NCBI GenBank assembly: GCA_900770395.1 | Contig: CAAGKM010000004.1 | Location: 124,001-188,000 of the forward strand | Source of the DNA: an uncultured Prevotella sp. | Lineage (GTDB): Bacteria; Bacteroidota; Bacteroidia; Bacteroidales; Bacteroidaceae | Length of the DNA stretch: 64,000 nucleotides | Reading direction: 5' to 3' | Shown here: positions 40,472 to 49,000 of the stretch, one piece after another | Numbering within the stretch: the first letter of the stretch is position 1 | Layout of the letters: the number at the start of each line of letters is the position of its first letter | Notes under the pieces: generated by a model | The model's input: only the letters and a program-made list of their open reading frames with translations | Told to the model about the DNA's origin: nothing | The model's database searches: none | Position numbers and translations under genes: made by a program

Positions 40472-40858
40472 TTATTCCGTCAGTTCAATCAAATTTCCTT
40501 CAAATCCCTTGATGCAACTCTCGTAATACCCGTCACCTGTAACACGCGGACCTGACAGGATTTCATATCCTTGTGAGGACAGAAGCGAAGTCATGCGGTC
40601 AACCTCTTCACGTGAGCCAAGACAGAACGAAAGGTGAATAAAACCGCTGCGGTAAACAGGATTGTCTGCAACTTCCACTTCAGGTCGGCTCATTATCTCC
40701 AGTCTTCCACCATCGGGAAATGTGAGAAAGTATGTCCGCAGTCCCGTTCGTGGATTATGATACAACTCATTGGATGTGGCACCAAAGAACTCCGTGAAGA
40801 ACTTTCTTGCGCCCTCCAAGTTTGCGACATACATCGCGATATGGTCTATTCTTATCAT
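40472..40858 (-). CDS. VOC-superfamily (glyoxalase-like) protein
   Basis: A 128-residue protein with two betaalphabetabetabeta units of the vicinal-oxygen-chelate fold. Likely metal ligands are His6 (IDHIAMYV), His near 75 (GFIHLSF) and Glu near 125 (GNLIELTE). Related proteins act as lactoylglutathione lyases or as antibiotic-binding resistance proteins; which applies is open. It lies 1 bp after the following GNAT gene end, so the two are co-transcribed. Confidence 0.85.
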   Translation of the reverse strand: MIRIDHIAMYVANLEGARKFFTEFFGATSNELYHNPRTGLRTYFLTFPDGGRLEIMSRPEVEVADNPVYRSGFIHLSFCLGSREEVDRMTSLLSSQGYEILSGPRVTGDGYYESCIKGFEGNLIELTE

Positions 40859-40859
40859 A

Positions 40860-41420
40860 TTATATTTCCTTGTCTTTTGTTATATGCATGGCTTGATAAT
40901 CCTCCTTCACCATGACATAGAAGTGCTCAGTCCGCTTGTCTCCGAGCGGAGATACGATGTCCTTGTTTGTATGATGAAATTTGAAGCCACACTTTTCAAT
41001 AACCCGTTTCGATTTTGTATTCCCGTCATAATATCCGCACCAAGCGGCATCAAGATGCAGGTAGTTGAAGCATCTTTCTAACAAGGCCTTGACAGCCTCG
41101 GGGATAAGGCCCTGTCCCCAATAGGGCTTGCCTATCCAGTAACCTATCTCCGCTTCGTTTTGTTTCATTTCTGCAGAGTGAAGACCTTCGGAAAACATTA
41201 TTCCACAACTGCCGACTGGCTCACCGGTAGCTTTCAGCACAACCGCATAAGTTTCAGGGGCAGCGAAAACAGTCCGGATAATCTCCAGGCTGTTTTCCAC
41301 TGATGTATGAGGATGCCAGCCGGCGATGGGACCGATGTCAGGGTCACTTGCATACTTAAACAGAGCCCCGGCATCTGATTCTTCCCAAGGTCTGATGATT
41401 AGTCTTTCTGTTTCTATCAT
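40860..41420 (-). CDS. RimJ/RimL-type GNAT N-acetyltransferase
   Basis: A 186-residue GNAT opening MIETERLIIRPWEESDAGAL, the RimJ/RimL pattern. EIGYWIGKPYWGQGLIPEAV is motif A and KSKRVIEKCGFKFHHT motif B. Such enzymes acetylate protein N-termini, aminoglycosides or small amines. Its ATG overlaps the end of the YciI-like gene by 4 bp. Confidence 0.9.
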   Translation of the reverse strand: MIETERLIIRPWEESDAGALFKYASDPDIGPIAGWHPHTSVENSLEIIRTVFAAPETYAVVLKATGEPVGSCGIMFSEGLHSAEMKQNEAEIGYWIGKPYWGQGLIPEAVKALLERCFNYLHLDAAWCGYYDGNTKSKRVIEKCGFKFHHTNKDIVSPLGDKRTEHFYVMVKEDYQAMHITKDKEI

Positions 41421-41707
41421 TTTATTATCTGTTCAAGTTCTTCGTTTTTAAACATTGTCGGAGTAAACTCCACAAGCTGATAATCTGCAATGTCATTTAT
41501 ATAGAACGGGTCCTGCGAAATTATGATATCCACGTCCGTACGGCTCTCAGCCTTCATCATTATCACTCCGCCAATGCGTGGAGTCTGTGGACCGGAAGCA
41601 ATAAAATCTCCGGCAGCATAATGCCTGGCGAGATATTCACGATGCGCGGCAAGATACTTGTCAACCTCGCTCAGCGGCTTTTTGTATGTGAGAATTGCAA
41701 TAAACAT
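41417..41707 (-). CDS. YciI-like protein
   Basis: A 96-residue YCII-family protein, alpha/beta ferredoxin-like fold: LAAHREYLARHYAAGDF carries the conserved His-Arg/His-Asp pair and FIASGPQTPRIGG the following Gly-rich turn; DPFYINDIADYQLVEF matches the C-terminal block. The family is thought to have hydrolase or dehydrochlorinase-like activity; function is unproven. Confidence 0.88.
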   Translation of the reverse strand: MFIAILTYKKPLSEVDKYLAAHREYLARHYAAGDFIASGPQTPRIGGVIMMKAESRTDVDIIISQDPFYINDIADYQLVEFTPTMFKNEELEQIIK

Positions 41708-41753
41708 AGTTGCTATTTTTTTGTAAATGAATGTACCTCTATCAGATTTTGCT

Positions 41754-42101
41754 TTATTGTTTCTTCATTGTCTGACACCTGCGCCTCGTCATTTCGTCGG
41801 AAAAAGCCTCTTCACCGTGCTCCCTAATGTAGCGTATGCATGCAGGACGGTCCGAGCGGAACAGAAAAGCGAAAATCTTTCCGATGAAATTGGAATAAGT
41901 CTTACACTCTGTCACATCCTTGCCGCATTCAGCGCAGGAATGAAAACCATGCTGGTGTACACAGGTCCTGATTTTGCACCATGAAGCCTTTTCGTTGAGA
42001 TGGCAACCGGAACACTTCTCTGCAAGATACTTACGGCATGCGCCACAATAAAGGCCGCACGCTGCTATAAGTTGTTTGTCAGCTTTGATATTTTTCATCA
42101 T
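41754..42101 (-). CDS. DUF3795 cysteine-rich protein
   Basis: A 115-residue protein with clustered Cys: AACGLYCGACRKYLAEKC, then CSGCH, CKIRTC, CAECGKD and TECKTY. This is the DUF3795 pattern, probably a zinc or iron-sulfur binding domain. Function is unknown. The starting Met could be either of the two adjacent ATGs at the N-terminus. Confidence 0.85.
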   Translation of the reverse strand: MMKNIKADKQLIAACGLYCGACRKYLAEKCSGCHLNEKASWCKIRTCVHQHGFHSCAECGKDVTECKTYSNFIGKIFAFLFRSDRPACIRYIREHGEEAFSDEMTRRRCQTMKKQ

Positions 42102-42149
42102 TCTATTATATTTTTACGACATAAATTTTAAATATATCAACTGTTTTCT

Positions 42150-42527
42150 TCAAAGTTGTGCCATAGCATGTCCTGCATGCGCCAAAAGCAAGCCAAGGGC
42201 AAATGAGAGGACTGCATAGAAAAAGAGTATCCAGAAGCGGGAGTCATTCAGCAGCAGGTAGTTCTCATGGGCGAAAGTGGAGAATGTGGTGAATCCTCCA
42301 CAGAAACCTGTGATGAGTAGCGCCTTCATCTGCGGTGACAGGCTCACGCCCCGATCTGCCAGTCCAAACAGAACGCCAATCAACAGGCAGCCCACGAGAT
42401 TGACGGCAAATGTGCCCCACGGAAACACACTTGCGGTATTATCCGTCACAACCTTACTTACCAAGAAACGGCAACCGCCACCTATGGCACTGCCGAGCAT
42501 CACATATAAAAGATTAGTCCACATCAC
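42150..42527 (-). CDS. crcB: Fluoride channel FluC (CrcB)
   Basis: A 125-residue four-helix membrane protein. GSAIGGGCRFLVS, FPWGTFAVNLVGCLLIG and GFCGGFTTFSTFAHE are the family signatures; the last contains the Phe-box residues and the central sodium site. It forms a dual-topology dimer that exports fluoride. A single copy is normal for the homodimeric type. No fluoride riboswitch is recognisable upstream. It is the first gene of the long minus-strand run. Confidence 0.93.
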   Translation of the reverse strand: MMWTNLLYVMLGSAIGGGCRFLVSKVVTDNTASVFPWGTFAVNLVGCLLIGVLFGLADRGVSLSPQMKALLITGFCGGFTTFSTFAHENYLLLNDSRFWILFFYAVLSFALGLLLAHAGHAMAQL

Positions 42528-42584
42528 TTACATTAATTCATAGTTTTTGCATTTTATCTGTTTTCATAAAACCACTGCAAATAT

Positions 42585-42893
42585 ATGGATTTTTTCTCAT
42601 TGAGCCAAACATTTCCACATTTTTTTAACGCGGGCTCCAAGAATTCAGCGGAAAACGATACGTTTACGACTCTAAACGATACATTCACGATTGTAAACGA
42701 TACGTTTGCAATTCTAAACGTGCATAATAACGTCGTGAATCAACGATTTATGCTCGCCAATGCAACATTCAGCATCGTGAAAGCTGCATTTAGAATCATG
42801 AAAACTGTATTAATTGCCAGTTCCACATTCACGAAATGTAAAAACAGGCAACAGAATGTTAAAGTGAAGCAACTTCTTCCCAACAAAAGTTAA
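42585..42893 (+). other. Open frame made largely of heptad-encoding repeats, doubtful gene
   Basis: A 102-codon frame whose residues 24-79 are eight heptads (NDTFTTL, NDTFTIV, NDTFAIL, then decayed copies). The frame exists because the 21-bp repeat underneath is a multiple of three. No promoter or Shine-Dalgarno is seen. It may be a small repeat protein or non-coding. The rest of the gap (42528-42990) holds the XRE operator and promoter. Confidence 0.3.
42654..42821 (+). repeat. Eight 21-bp tandem units
   Basis: Strict 21-bp register from 42654 to 42821. The first three units share AACGATACnTTnnCnAnTnTA; later units decay progressively but keep their length. The junction TAAACG-ATA-CGTTTA is palindromic. 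The period equals two helical turns and seven codons. Confidence 0.85.
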
Positions 42894-42928
42894 ATAAGTA
42901 ATAAAATATCAACTTTTTGCCAATTATA

Positions 42929-42960
42929 TTTGTATATATGTAAAGTATATATTACTTTTG
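42929..42960 (+). promoter_or_regulatory. Promoter of the membrane-protein/XRE pair
   Basis: TTTG at 42929-42932, 20 nt, then TACTTTTG at 42953-42960. The start codon follows 30 nt downstream. Confidence 0.75.
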
Positions 42961-42981
42961 CACAGTTAAACTTTACATATA
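42935..42981 (+). promoter_or_regulatory. Inverted-repeat operator over the XRE promoter
   Basis: TATATGTAAAGT (42935-42946) and ACTTTACATATA (42970-42981) are perfect 12-bp inverted repeats that straddle the -7 box. This is the expected site for autorepression by the HTH protein encoded in the same transcript. Confidence 0.7.
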
Positions 42982-42990
42982 AATTATATT

Positions 42991-43452
42991 ATGAAGAAAA
43001 AAACTTATCTGCTTCCCCACATTTACCAAAAGATTGGTTGGTGGTTGGCCGGTGCATCATTAGCCGGTTGGTTATTATTTTTTGTATCTGCGTCTTTGAG
43101 TTCCACAATTACAATTGGGACAGTCTACGACATTTTGATGTCTGTATTGACATTTTTGCCATCTGTTGCCTTGATACTTATTTGCTTATCGCAAGAGAAG
43201 CAGGAAGATGAGTATATACAGAACATCAGAGCCCGCTCTGTATTCATGGTTGTTGTCTTTGCATTCATAGTAAAAATGTTATTTTTTAATGCTACACAAT
43301 TCATTGTTAGTTTTTGCCCTTTGGAAATATATGGCAGACTGTCTTGTTTACAGCTCTTCACCAGTGTTCTTGTCTTGGCATTTCTGTATCTTGTGATTTT
43401 TAAAGGTTCTATTTACATTGATTATATAAAAAGTAAGCGCAATGGAGAATAA
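42991..43452 (+). CDS. Hypothetical four-helix membrane protein paired with an XRE regulator
   Basis: A 153-residue protein with four predicted transmembrane helices (about 17-37, 48-67, 82-103, 117-138) and basic cytoplasmic loops. I do not recognise a named family, but membrane proteins of this size are commonly paired with a small Cro/CI-type regulator. The XRE gene overlaps its 3' end by 11 bp. Both follow a promoter covered by an inverted repeat. Confidence 0.7.
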   Translation: MKKKTYLLPHIYQKIGWWLAGASLAGWLLFFVSASLSSTITIGTVYDILMSVLTFLPSVALILICLSQEKQEDEYIQNIRARSVFMVVVFAFIVKMLFFNATQFIVSFCPLEIYGRLSCLQLFTSVLVLAFLYLVIFKGSIYIDYIKSKRNGE

Positions 43453-43636
43453 TCTTAGAGTTGAGCGTGCCATCAAACGTATCAGTCAGGCGCAATTGGC
43501 AGAGGCGATAGGTGTGAGCCGGCAAACTATTTTCGCAATTGAGAACAACAAGTTCGTCCCAAGCACAGAGTTGGCACTAAAGCTTTCAGCCTACTTCGGA
43601 AAGACAGTAAACGAAATATTCTGGTTGACCGATTAA
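43442..43636 (+). CDS. XRE-family HTH regulator
   Basis: A 64-residue single-domain Cro/CI-type DNA-binding protein. The helix-turn-helix is SQAQLAEAIGVSRQTIFAIE (about 15-34), followed by NKFVPSTELALKLSAYFGKT and the typical VNEIFWL end. It is the short form that usually represses its own promoter; the palindrome at 42935-42981 is the likely target. It overlaps the membrane protein gene by 11 bp, so both are translated from one message. Confidence 0.92.
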   Translation: MENNLRVERAIKRISQAQLAEAIGVSRQTIFAIENNKFVPSTELALKLSAYFGKTVNEIFWLTD

Positions 43637-43671
43637 ATTATATTCAGCAATCTGTCAATTGAAATTTAGTT

Positions 43672-43750
43672 AAGAGGAGGTGTGTCAAAATCAAGCTTCT
43701 ACTTTCTTTTAAGCACAAATTACTTGGGCTCATTTTGACACACCCTCTTT
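43672..43750. repeat. Miniature inverted-repeat element
   Basis: GGTGTGTCAAAAT (43679-43691) and ATTTTGACACACC (43732-43744) are perfect 13-bp terminal repeats, extended to AAGAGGAGG/CCTCTTT outside. The whole element is 79 bp with no coding capacity. The same TGACACACCCTC end occurs at 9121-9132. It lies between the XRE gene and the convergent Lrp gene and could also act as a bidirectional terminator. Confidence 0.7.
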
Positions 43751-43768
43751 GGCACACGCCATGGTTCT

Positions 43769-44248
43769 TTACTCTATATGCAGATTAATTCCATAGTCAT
43801 GCTTTATCTCATCCATGACGAACGTGCTCTCTATTGATGCCACGCTCTCAATGCGCCCGAGGGTGTTGAGCAGAAACTGCTGATATTGCTTCATGTTGTA
43901 CGAATGGATTTTCAGCAGATAGTCAAAATGTCCGGAGATGTTGTAACACTCGGTTATCTCAGGTATCTGCATTATCCGTTCCGTAAAGTCGTTGGCTATA
44001 TCGGTGTTCAGCCGGCGCAGTTTCACCTGACAGAACACGATAAATCCCTGATTAAGTTTGTCAGCGTCGAGTATCGTTACATACCGCTGGATGATACCCT
44101 CACGCTCCATACGCTTCCACCGCTCAAACACTGGCGTGGGGGAAAGATGCACTTGTGCTGCAAGTTCCTTGTTTGTGAGCCGTGCATTGTGCTGCAAAGC
44201 CTGCAGTATCAGTAAGTCTGTCTTGTCAAGACGTTCTTTTATTTCCAT
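43769..44248 (-). CDS. Lrp/AsnC-family transcriptional regulator
   Basis: A 159-residue regulator. The N-terminal HTH (DLLILQALQHNARLTNKELA and VHLSPTPVFERWKRME) is followed by the RAM/AsnC ligand domain (FIVFCQVKLRRL, ECYNISGHFDYLLKI). It senses amino acids in the family. It diverges from metY with a 266-bp shared region, so sulfur amino-acid control of metY is plausible. The start has a strong Shine-Dalgarno (GGAGGG). Confidence 0.92.
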   Translation of the reverse strand: MEIKERLDKTDLLILQALQHNARLTNKELAAQVHLSPTPVFERWKRMEREGIIQRYVTILDADKLNQGFIVFCQVKLRRLNTDIANDFTERIMQIPEITECYNISGHFDYLLKIHSYNMKQYQQFLLNTLGRIESVASIESTFVMDEIKHDYGINLHIE

Positions 44249-44278
44249 TTTTACCCTCCGAAATTTATTTTATGATTT

Positions 44279-44331
44279 TCAGCTGCACTCGGCAAAGCTC
44301 AAGCAGGCTTGGATTTGCTCTCGCTTGCACG
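44279..44331. repeat. Probable dispersed intergenic repeat
   Basis: A GC-rich block in an AT-rich gap, with central palindrome CAAGC-AG-GCTTG (44300-44311) and imperfect flanking arms (TGCACTCGGCAAA, and TTTGCTCTCGCTTGCA). From memory very similar blocks occur between genes in many Prevotella genomes. It stands between the lrp and metY promoters. Confidence 0.45.
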
Positions 44332-44431
44332 AAAATTATTCTGTTATAATTGTTATTTACTTGCTTAAACATTAGTATTATTCTGTAAATCATTGCAAAT
44401 ATAGTGATTTTTTCTATAATATCCGTTTAGC

Positions 44432-44462
44432 TTGGAATAATTTAATTTATTTTATAACTTTG
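44432..44462 (+). promoter_or_regulatory. Promoter of metY
   Basis: TTG at 44432-44434, 20 nt, then TAACTTTG at 44455-44462. The leader to ATG 44515 is short (about 45 nt), leaving no space for a SAM riboswitch. Confidence 0.7.
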
Positions 44463-44514
44463 CAGACAGAAACGTAAACGTCAACAATATAAACAATAAA
44501 TAAAGGAATTAATT

Positions 44515-45807
44515 ATGAGTAAGAACAAGTTACATTTTGAGACACTTCAACTGCATGTAGGACAAGAGCAAGCCGACCCGGCTACCGATAGTCGCGCAGT
44601 ACCTATTTATCAGACCACCTCGTATGTGTTCCACAACTCACAGCATGCCGCCGACCGTTTTGGGCTGCGTGATGCTGGAAACATATATGGACGACTGACC
44701 AACTCCACCCAAGATGTTTTCGAGAAGCGTATAGCCGCTCTCGAAGGAGGAGTGGCCGCACTGGCTGTGGCAAGTGGAGCTGCCGCAATCACATACGCAC
44801 TACAGAATATTGCCCGTAACGGTGACCATATCATTGCAGCCAATAATCTTTATGGCGGCACATACAACTTGCTGACCCACACACTCAGCACACAAGGAGT
44901 TGACACCACCTTTGTCAATCCCGCAAACTTTGACGAGGTGGATGCGGCATTCCGTGAAAACACTAAAGCCGTCATTGTGGAGACATTCGGCAACCCTAAC
45001 GCAAGCGTCACAGACATAGAGCGGATAGCCGAGATAGCCCACAAGCATAACACCGTATTGATAGTAGACAATACCTTTGGCACTCCGTTCCTTATCCGTC
45101 CAATAGAATATGGTGCGGACGTGGTGGTGCATTCCGCCACAAAGTTCATTGGCGGTCATGGCTCTTCACTGGGCGGAGTGATTGTAGATGGCGGAAAGTT
45201 CAACTGGAAGAGCAACGCCGGTAAATACCCGTCATTGGCACAGCCCGACCCGAGCTATCATGGGGCAGTGTTCGCAGACGTTGCCGGAGCGGCAGCTTTC
45301 GTAACCCGCATACGTGCCGTGATATTGCGTGACACCGGAGCAGCCATCTCTCCATTCAATGCATGGATATTGCTACAGGGACTTGAGACATTGAGCCTCA
45401 GGGTTGAGCGCCACGTATTCAACACATTGAAGGTAGTTGAGTTCCTGAGCAACCATCCAAAGGTTAAGCGTGTAAACCATCCGTCTCTTCCGTCGCATCC
45501 CGACCATGAGTTATACAAGAAGCTTTTCCCGAATGGCGGCGGCAGCATCTTCACCTTCGAGATTAATGGCGGCGAAAAGGAGGCATGGCGGTTTATCGAC
45601 CATCTTGAGATATTCTCATTGTTGGCAAATGTCGCCGATGTGAAGAGTCTTGTGATTCACCCTGCCACTACCACTCACTCACAACTGTCGCCAGAAGAAC
45701 TGGAGGAACAGCAAATCTATCCTTCAACCATACGTCTTAGCATCGGCACAGAGCATATTGACGACATTATCGCTGACCTGAGCCAAGCATTGGAAGCAAT
45801 TCCATAA
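44515..45807 (+). CDS. metY: O-acetylhomoserine aminocarboxypropyltransferase (sulfhydrylase)
   Basis: A 430-residue PLP enzyme of the Cys/Met metabolism family that makes homocysteine from O-acetylhomoserine and sulfide. Signatures are QTTSYVFHNSQHAADRF near the N-terminus, GGVAALAVASGAAAITYAL, NTFGTPFLIRPIEYGADVV, and SATKFIGGHG with the Schiff-base Lys (about 209). It also has the MetY-specific insert before PDPSYHG. Length (about 430) separates it from cystathionine gamma-synthase (about 390). It is divergent from an Lrp-type regulator. Confidence 0.93.
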   Translation: MSKNKLHFETLQLHVGQEQADPATDSRAVPIYQTTSYVFHNSQHAADRFGLRDAGNIYGRLTNSTQDVFEKRIAALEGGVAALAVASGAAAITYALQNIARNGDHIIAANNLYGGTYNLLTHTLSTQGVDTTFVNPANFDEVDAAFRENTKAVIVETFGNPNASVTDIERIAEIAHKHNTVLIVDNTFGTPFLIRPIEYGADVVVHSATKFIGGHGSSLGGVIVDGGKFNWKSNAGKYPSLAQPDPSYHGAVFADVAGAAAFVTRIRAVILRDTGAAISPFNAWILLQGLETLSLRVERHVFNTLKVVEFLSNHPKVKRVNHPSLPSHPDHELYKKLFPNGGGSIFTFEINGGEKEAWRFIDHLEIFSLLANVADVKSLVIHPATTTHSQLSPEELEEQQIYPSTIRLSIGTEHIDDIIADLSQALEAIP

Positions 45808-45923
45808 GCTTGGCTTAGGTCTCTCTATACTCCGTCGATACCGTAAATATGGAAAGTTTTTATTAACTTTTGAGAACTTTACGCTGCGTCTCGCATAAAA
45901 AATATTAAAACTTTGTTTCATAT

Positions 45924-45954
45924 TTTGTACTGCAATCTATTTGCATTAACTTTG
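45924..45954 (+). promoter_or_regulatory. Promoter of the tamB-tamA operon
   Basis: TTTG at 45924-45927, 19 nt, then TAACTTTG at 45947-45954: an ideal Bacteroidetes promoter, 58 nt upstream of the start codon. The AT-rich block 45894-45928 upstream matches 14139-14173 at 33 of 35 bases. Confidence 0.85.
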
Positions 45955-46012
45955 CAAACAATAATTGCTGAGAATACGACTTGTAAACAAAAATAAAACA
46001 CAATAAGGCGCA

Positions 46013-49000
46013 ATGAAAAAGTTTTTTATTTGGACAGGCATCATACTTCTATTTCCCATTATATTGTTCGCAATACTCGTGGGACTGCTCTATTGCGAGC
46101 CGGTGCAGAACTGGGCAGTGGGTAAGGTGACAGAGTATGTGAGCGAGACCACAGGCATGGACGTCAGTGTGGGGCACGTGTCACTGAGCTTCCCCCTTGA
46201 CCTGAGTGTGGAGCGCATAATGGTGATGCAGCCTAACGACAGTCTGCCGCAGATGAAAGACACCTTGGCAAACGTGAGCCGAGCCATTGCCGACGTGCAG
46301 TTGCGCCCGCTGTTTGGCGGCAAGGTGATAATAAATGCGCTGGAGATAAACAATGCAAGGATTAACACCGCCAACCTTGTGGAAGCTGCAAGGGTGAGAG
46401 GCAGCATCGGACGGCTCTACCTTGCAAGCCGTGGCATCGACCTGAAACAGCAGACAGTGGAGGTGAATGGCGCAGCGATAAGCGACACGCGACTGGACAT
46501 TGCACTCAACGACAGCGTACCAGAGGACACTGTGAAGACACCGACGCTATGGAAAATATATGCCGATGAGCTGACAATAGACAACACGGGAGTGACATTG
46601 CATATGCCGAAGGACTCGATGCGTGTGGAGGCGCTGATGGCAAAAGCTGTGGCACGCCGTGCCGACATCGACCTCGGGGCTGAGCGCTACGCCGTGGGCA
46701 GCGTGGACTGGAACGGTGGCACGGTCAGTTACGACCAGACATTTGAAAAGTCAATCGAGGGGCTCGACTACAATCATATCAGCCTTAGCGACGTAAATGT
46801 CGGCATCGACTCCATACTTTACTGTGCGCCAAAGACCCATCTTGTGGTGAGAAAATGCGAGATGAAGGAAAAGAGCGGACTGCAGCTTACTGCACTCACT
46901 ACGACTGTGGATATGGACTCGGTAAGGATAATGTTGCCCGACTTCGTGCTCCGCACACCCGACAGCAGTGTGGACGCTTATGTGAACATGGACATGACCG
47001 TGATGGAGAAGACTAATCCCGGCAAGATACGCCTTCGTCTGAACGCAATGCTCGGCAAGCAGGATGTTATGCTATTCTGCGGAGGAATGCCACAGCAATT
47101 TATCGAGCGTTATCCTAATCGCCCGATAAGCATGAAATGCTCGATGAATGGAAATATGGAGCGTGTTGACATCAACGGACTTGATGTGAGTCTGCCAACA
47201 GCTTTTCACCTCACTGCCAGCGGATTTGCCGAGAACCCTACGGACATGAACCGCCTGCGTGCCGACGTGAAGTTCAACGCCGAGACGCAGAACATGGGAT
47301 TCCTGCCCGCACTCGCCGACCCGAAGGTGATGAAGGACTACCGTGTGCCGCAAGGCATAAGGGCCGACGGACGGGTGACTGCCAACGGCAAACAGTATGC
47401 GGCCAACATCACAGCCCGTGAGGGCAAGGGAATGGTGAAAGCGAAGGGTAATATCAACCTTGCCGCAAAGAGCTACGCTGCCGATATCGACGTTAGCCGG
47501 CTCAACTTGGCCCATTTTATGCCCCGGCAGCCCATGCACGAGTTTACTGGCTCGCTGACCGTACGGGGAAAGGGCTTCGATGTGTTTAATCCAAAGACCA
47601 CAATGACTGCCAAGGCTGAGGTTAAGAAGTTTGGAGTAGGCGAGTGGAATATGGACAAGATGGTGGCTACTGCCGACATCAACAAAGGCAGGGCTAAGGC
47701 GGTGCTCAAGAGCGACAACGACTTGCTCAACGGAACAATTGACCTCGATGCCCTCGTGGCGAAAAATAAGGTGGACATGACCCTGAGCACAGACCTGGCT
47801 CATGCCGACCTATATAATATGGGACTGATGAAGAAGGAGTTCTCGATGGGAATGTGCGCCCACCTCGACATAGCCAGCAACTTGAAAGATTATCACAAAC
47901 TGCAGGGACTGGTGAATGACTTCACCATAAGGGCAAAGGACAAGGTTTTCCGTCCGAAAGACCTCGCAGTGGACATCTTCACCAACCGGGACACTACATG
48001 GGCAAAGGTGAGCAGCGGCAATCTGAACCTCGATATGGCGGCGAGCGGTGGCTATGAGGCACTGATGAGCCAAGGCATGAAATTTGTGGAGGAGATGGAG
48101 CGGCAGACCAATATGAAAACTATCGACCAGGTGCGGCTACGCGCCATGTTACCCGTGATGAGGTTGCGGCTGGAGAGCGGCGACAACAACCCTGTGGCGA
48201 ACTTCATGCGGTTTAAGGGACTGGCGTTCAAGGAGACGAGTTTCAACATGACCTCGTCGCCGCAGGACGGGCTTGACGGCCGCGGACACATCTACTCTTT
48301 GGTGGTGGACAGCATGCGCATCGACACCATCAACTTTAAAGTGTGGCAGGATGCTGAGAACGTGAGACTCACGGCTCAGGTGCGCAACAATAAGAACAAT
48401 CCGCAGTTTGTTTTCAATGCCCTCTTCGATGCTGAGGTGCAAGAACATGGCGCAAGCATGAAGACAAAATTCTATGATGCCAATAACCGTCTGGGCGTTG
48501 ATCTCGGCATGCAGGCAGAGGTGGTGGACAGTGGAATGCGACTGCACATGGCTCCCTACAGACCGATAATCGGTTATAAGGAGTTTGGTGTGAACAAGGA
48601 CAATTTCGTGTTCCTCGGAGCCGACAAGAAGATAAGGGCGAAGGTGGACTTGATAGCCGATGACGGCACGGGTGCAAAACTGTATTCGGAGGATAACGAC
48701 GAGATGCTGCAGGACCTCACGTTCAGCCTTAACCACCTTGACCTGAAAAATCTCACATCGGTGATTCCATACGCCATGCCGCAGCTCGCAGGACTGTTGA
48801 ACGGCGACTTCCATGTGCTGATGAACAAAGATCAAAAAATCTCTGTATTGTCTGACCTGACTGTGAAGGATATGGAGTACGAGCACAGTCCGATGGGCAA
48901 CATCACCAGTGAATTGGTATATCTGCAGGAGGAGGATGACAAGCATTTCGTGCAGGCGAATATCGGTCATAACGACCGTGAGGTGGGAGTGCTGAGTGGC

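Noticed and set aside
42528..42650. Fluoride riboswitch before crcB
   Set aside because: I could not find the conserved pseudoknot sequences upstream of the start.
44463..44514. SAM riboswitch before metY
   Set aside because: The leader after the promoter is only about 45 nt.
47072..47803. Long minus-strand frames opposite tamB
   Set aside because: They are His/Val/Leu-rich shadows of a high-quality coding frame, as are those near 48149-49009.
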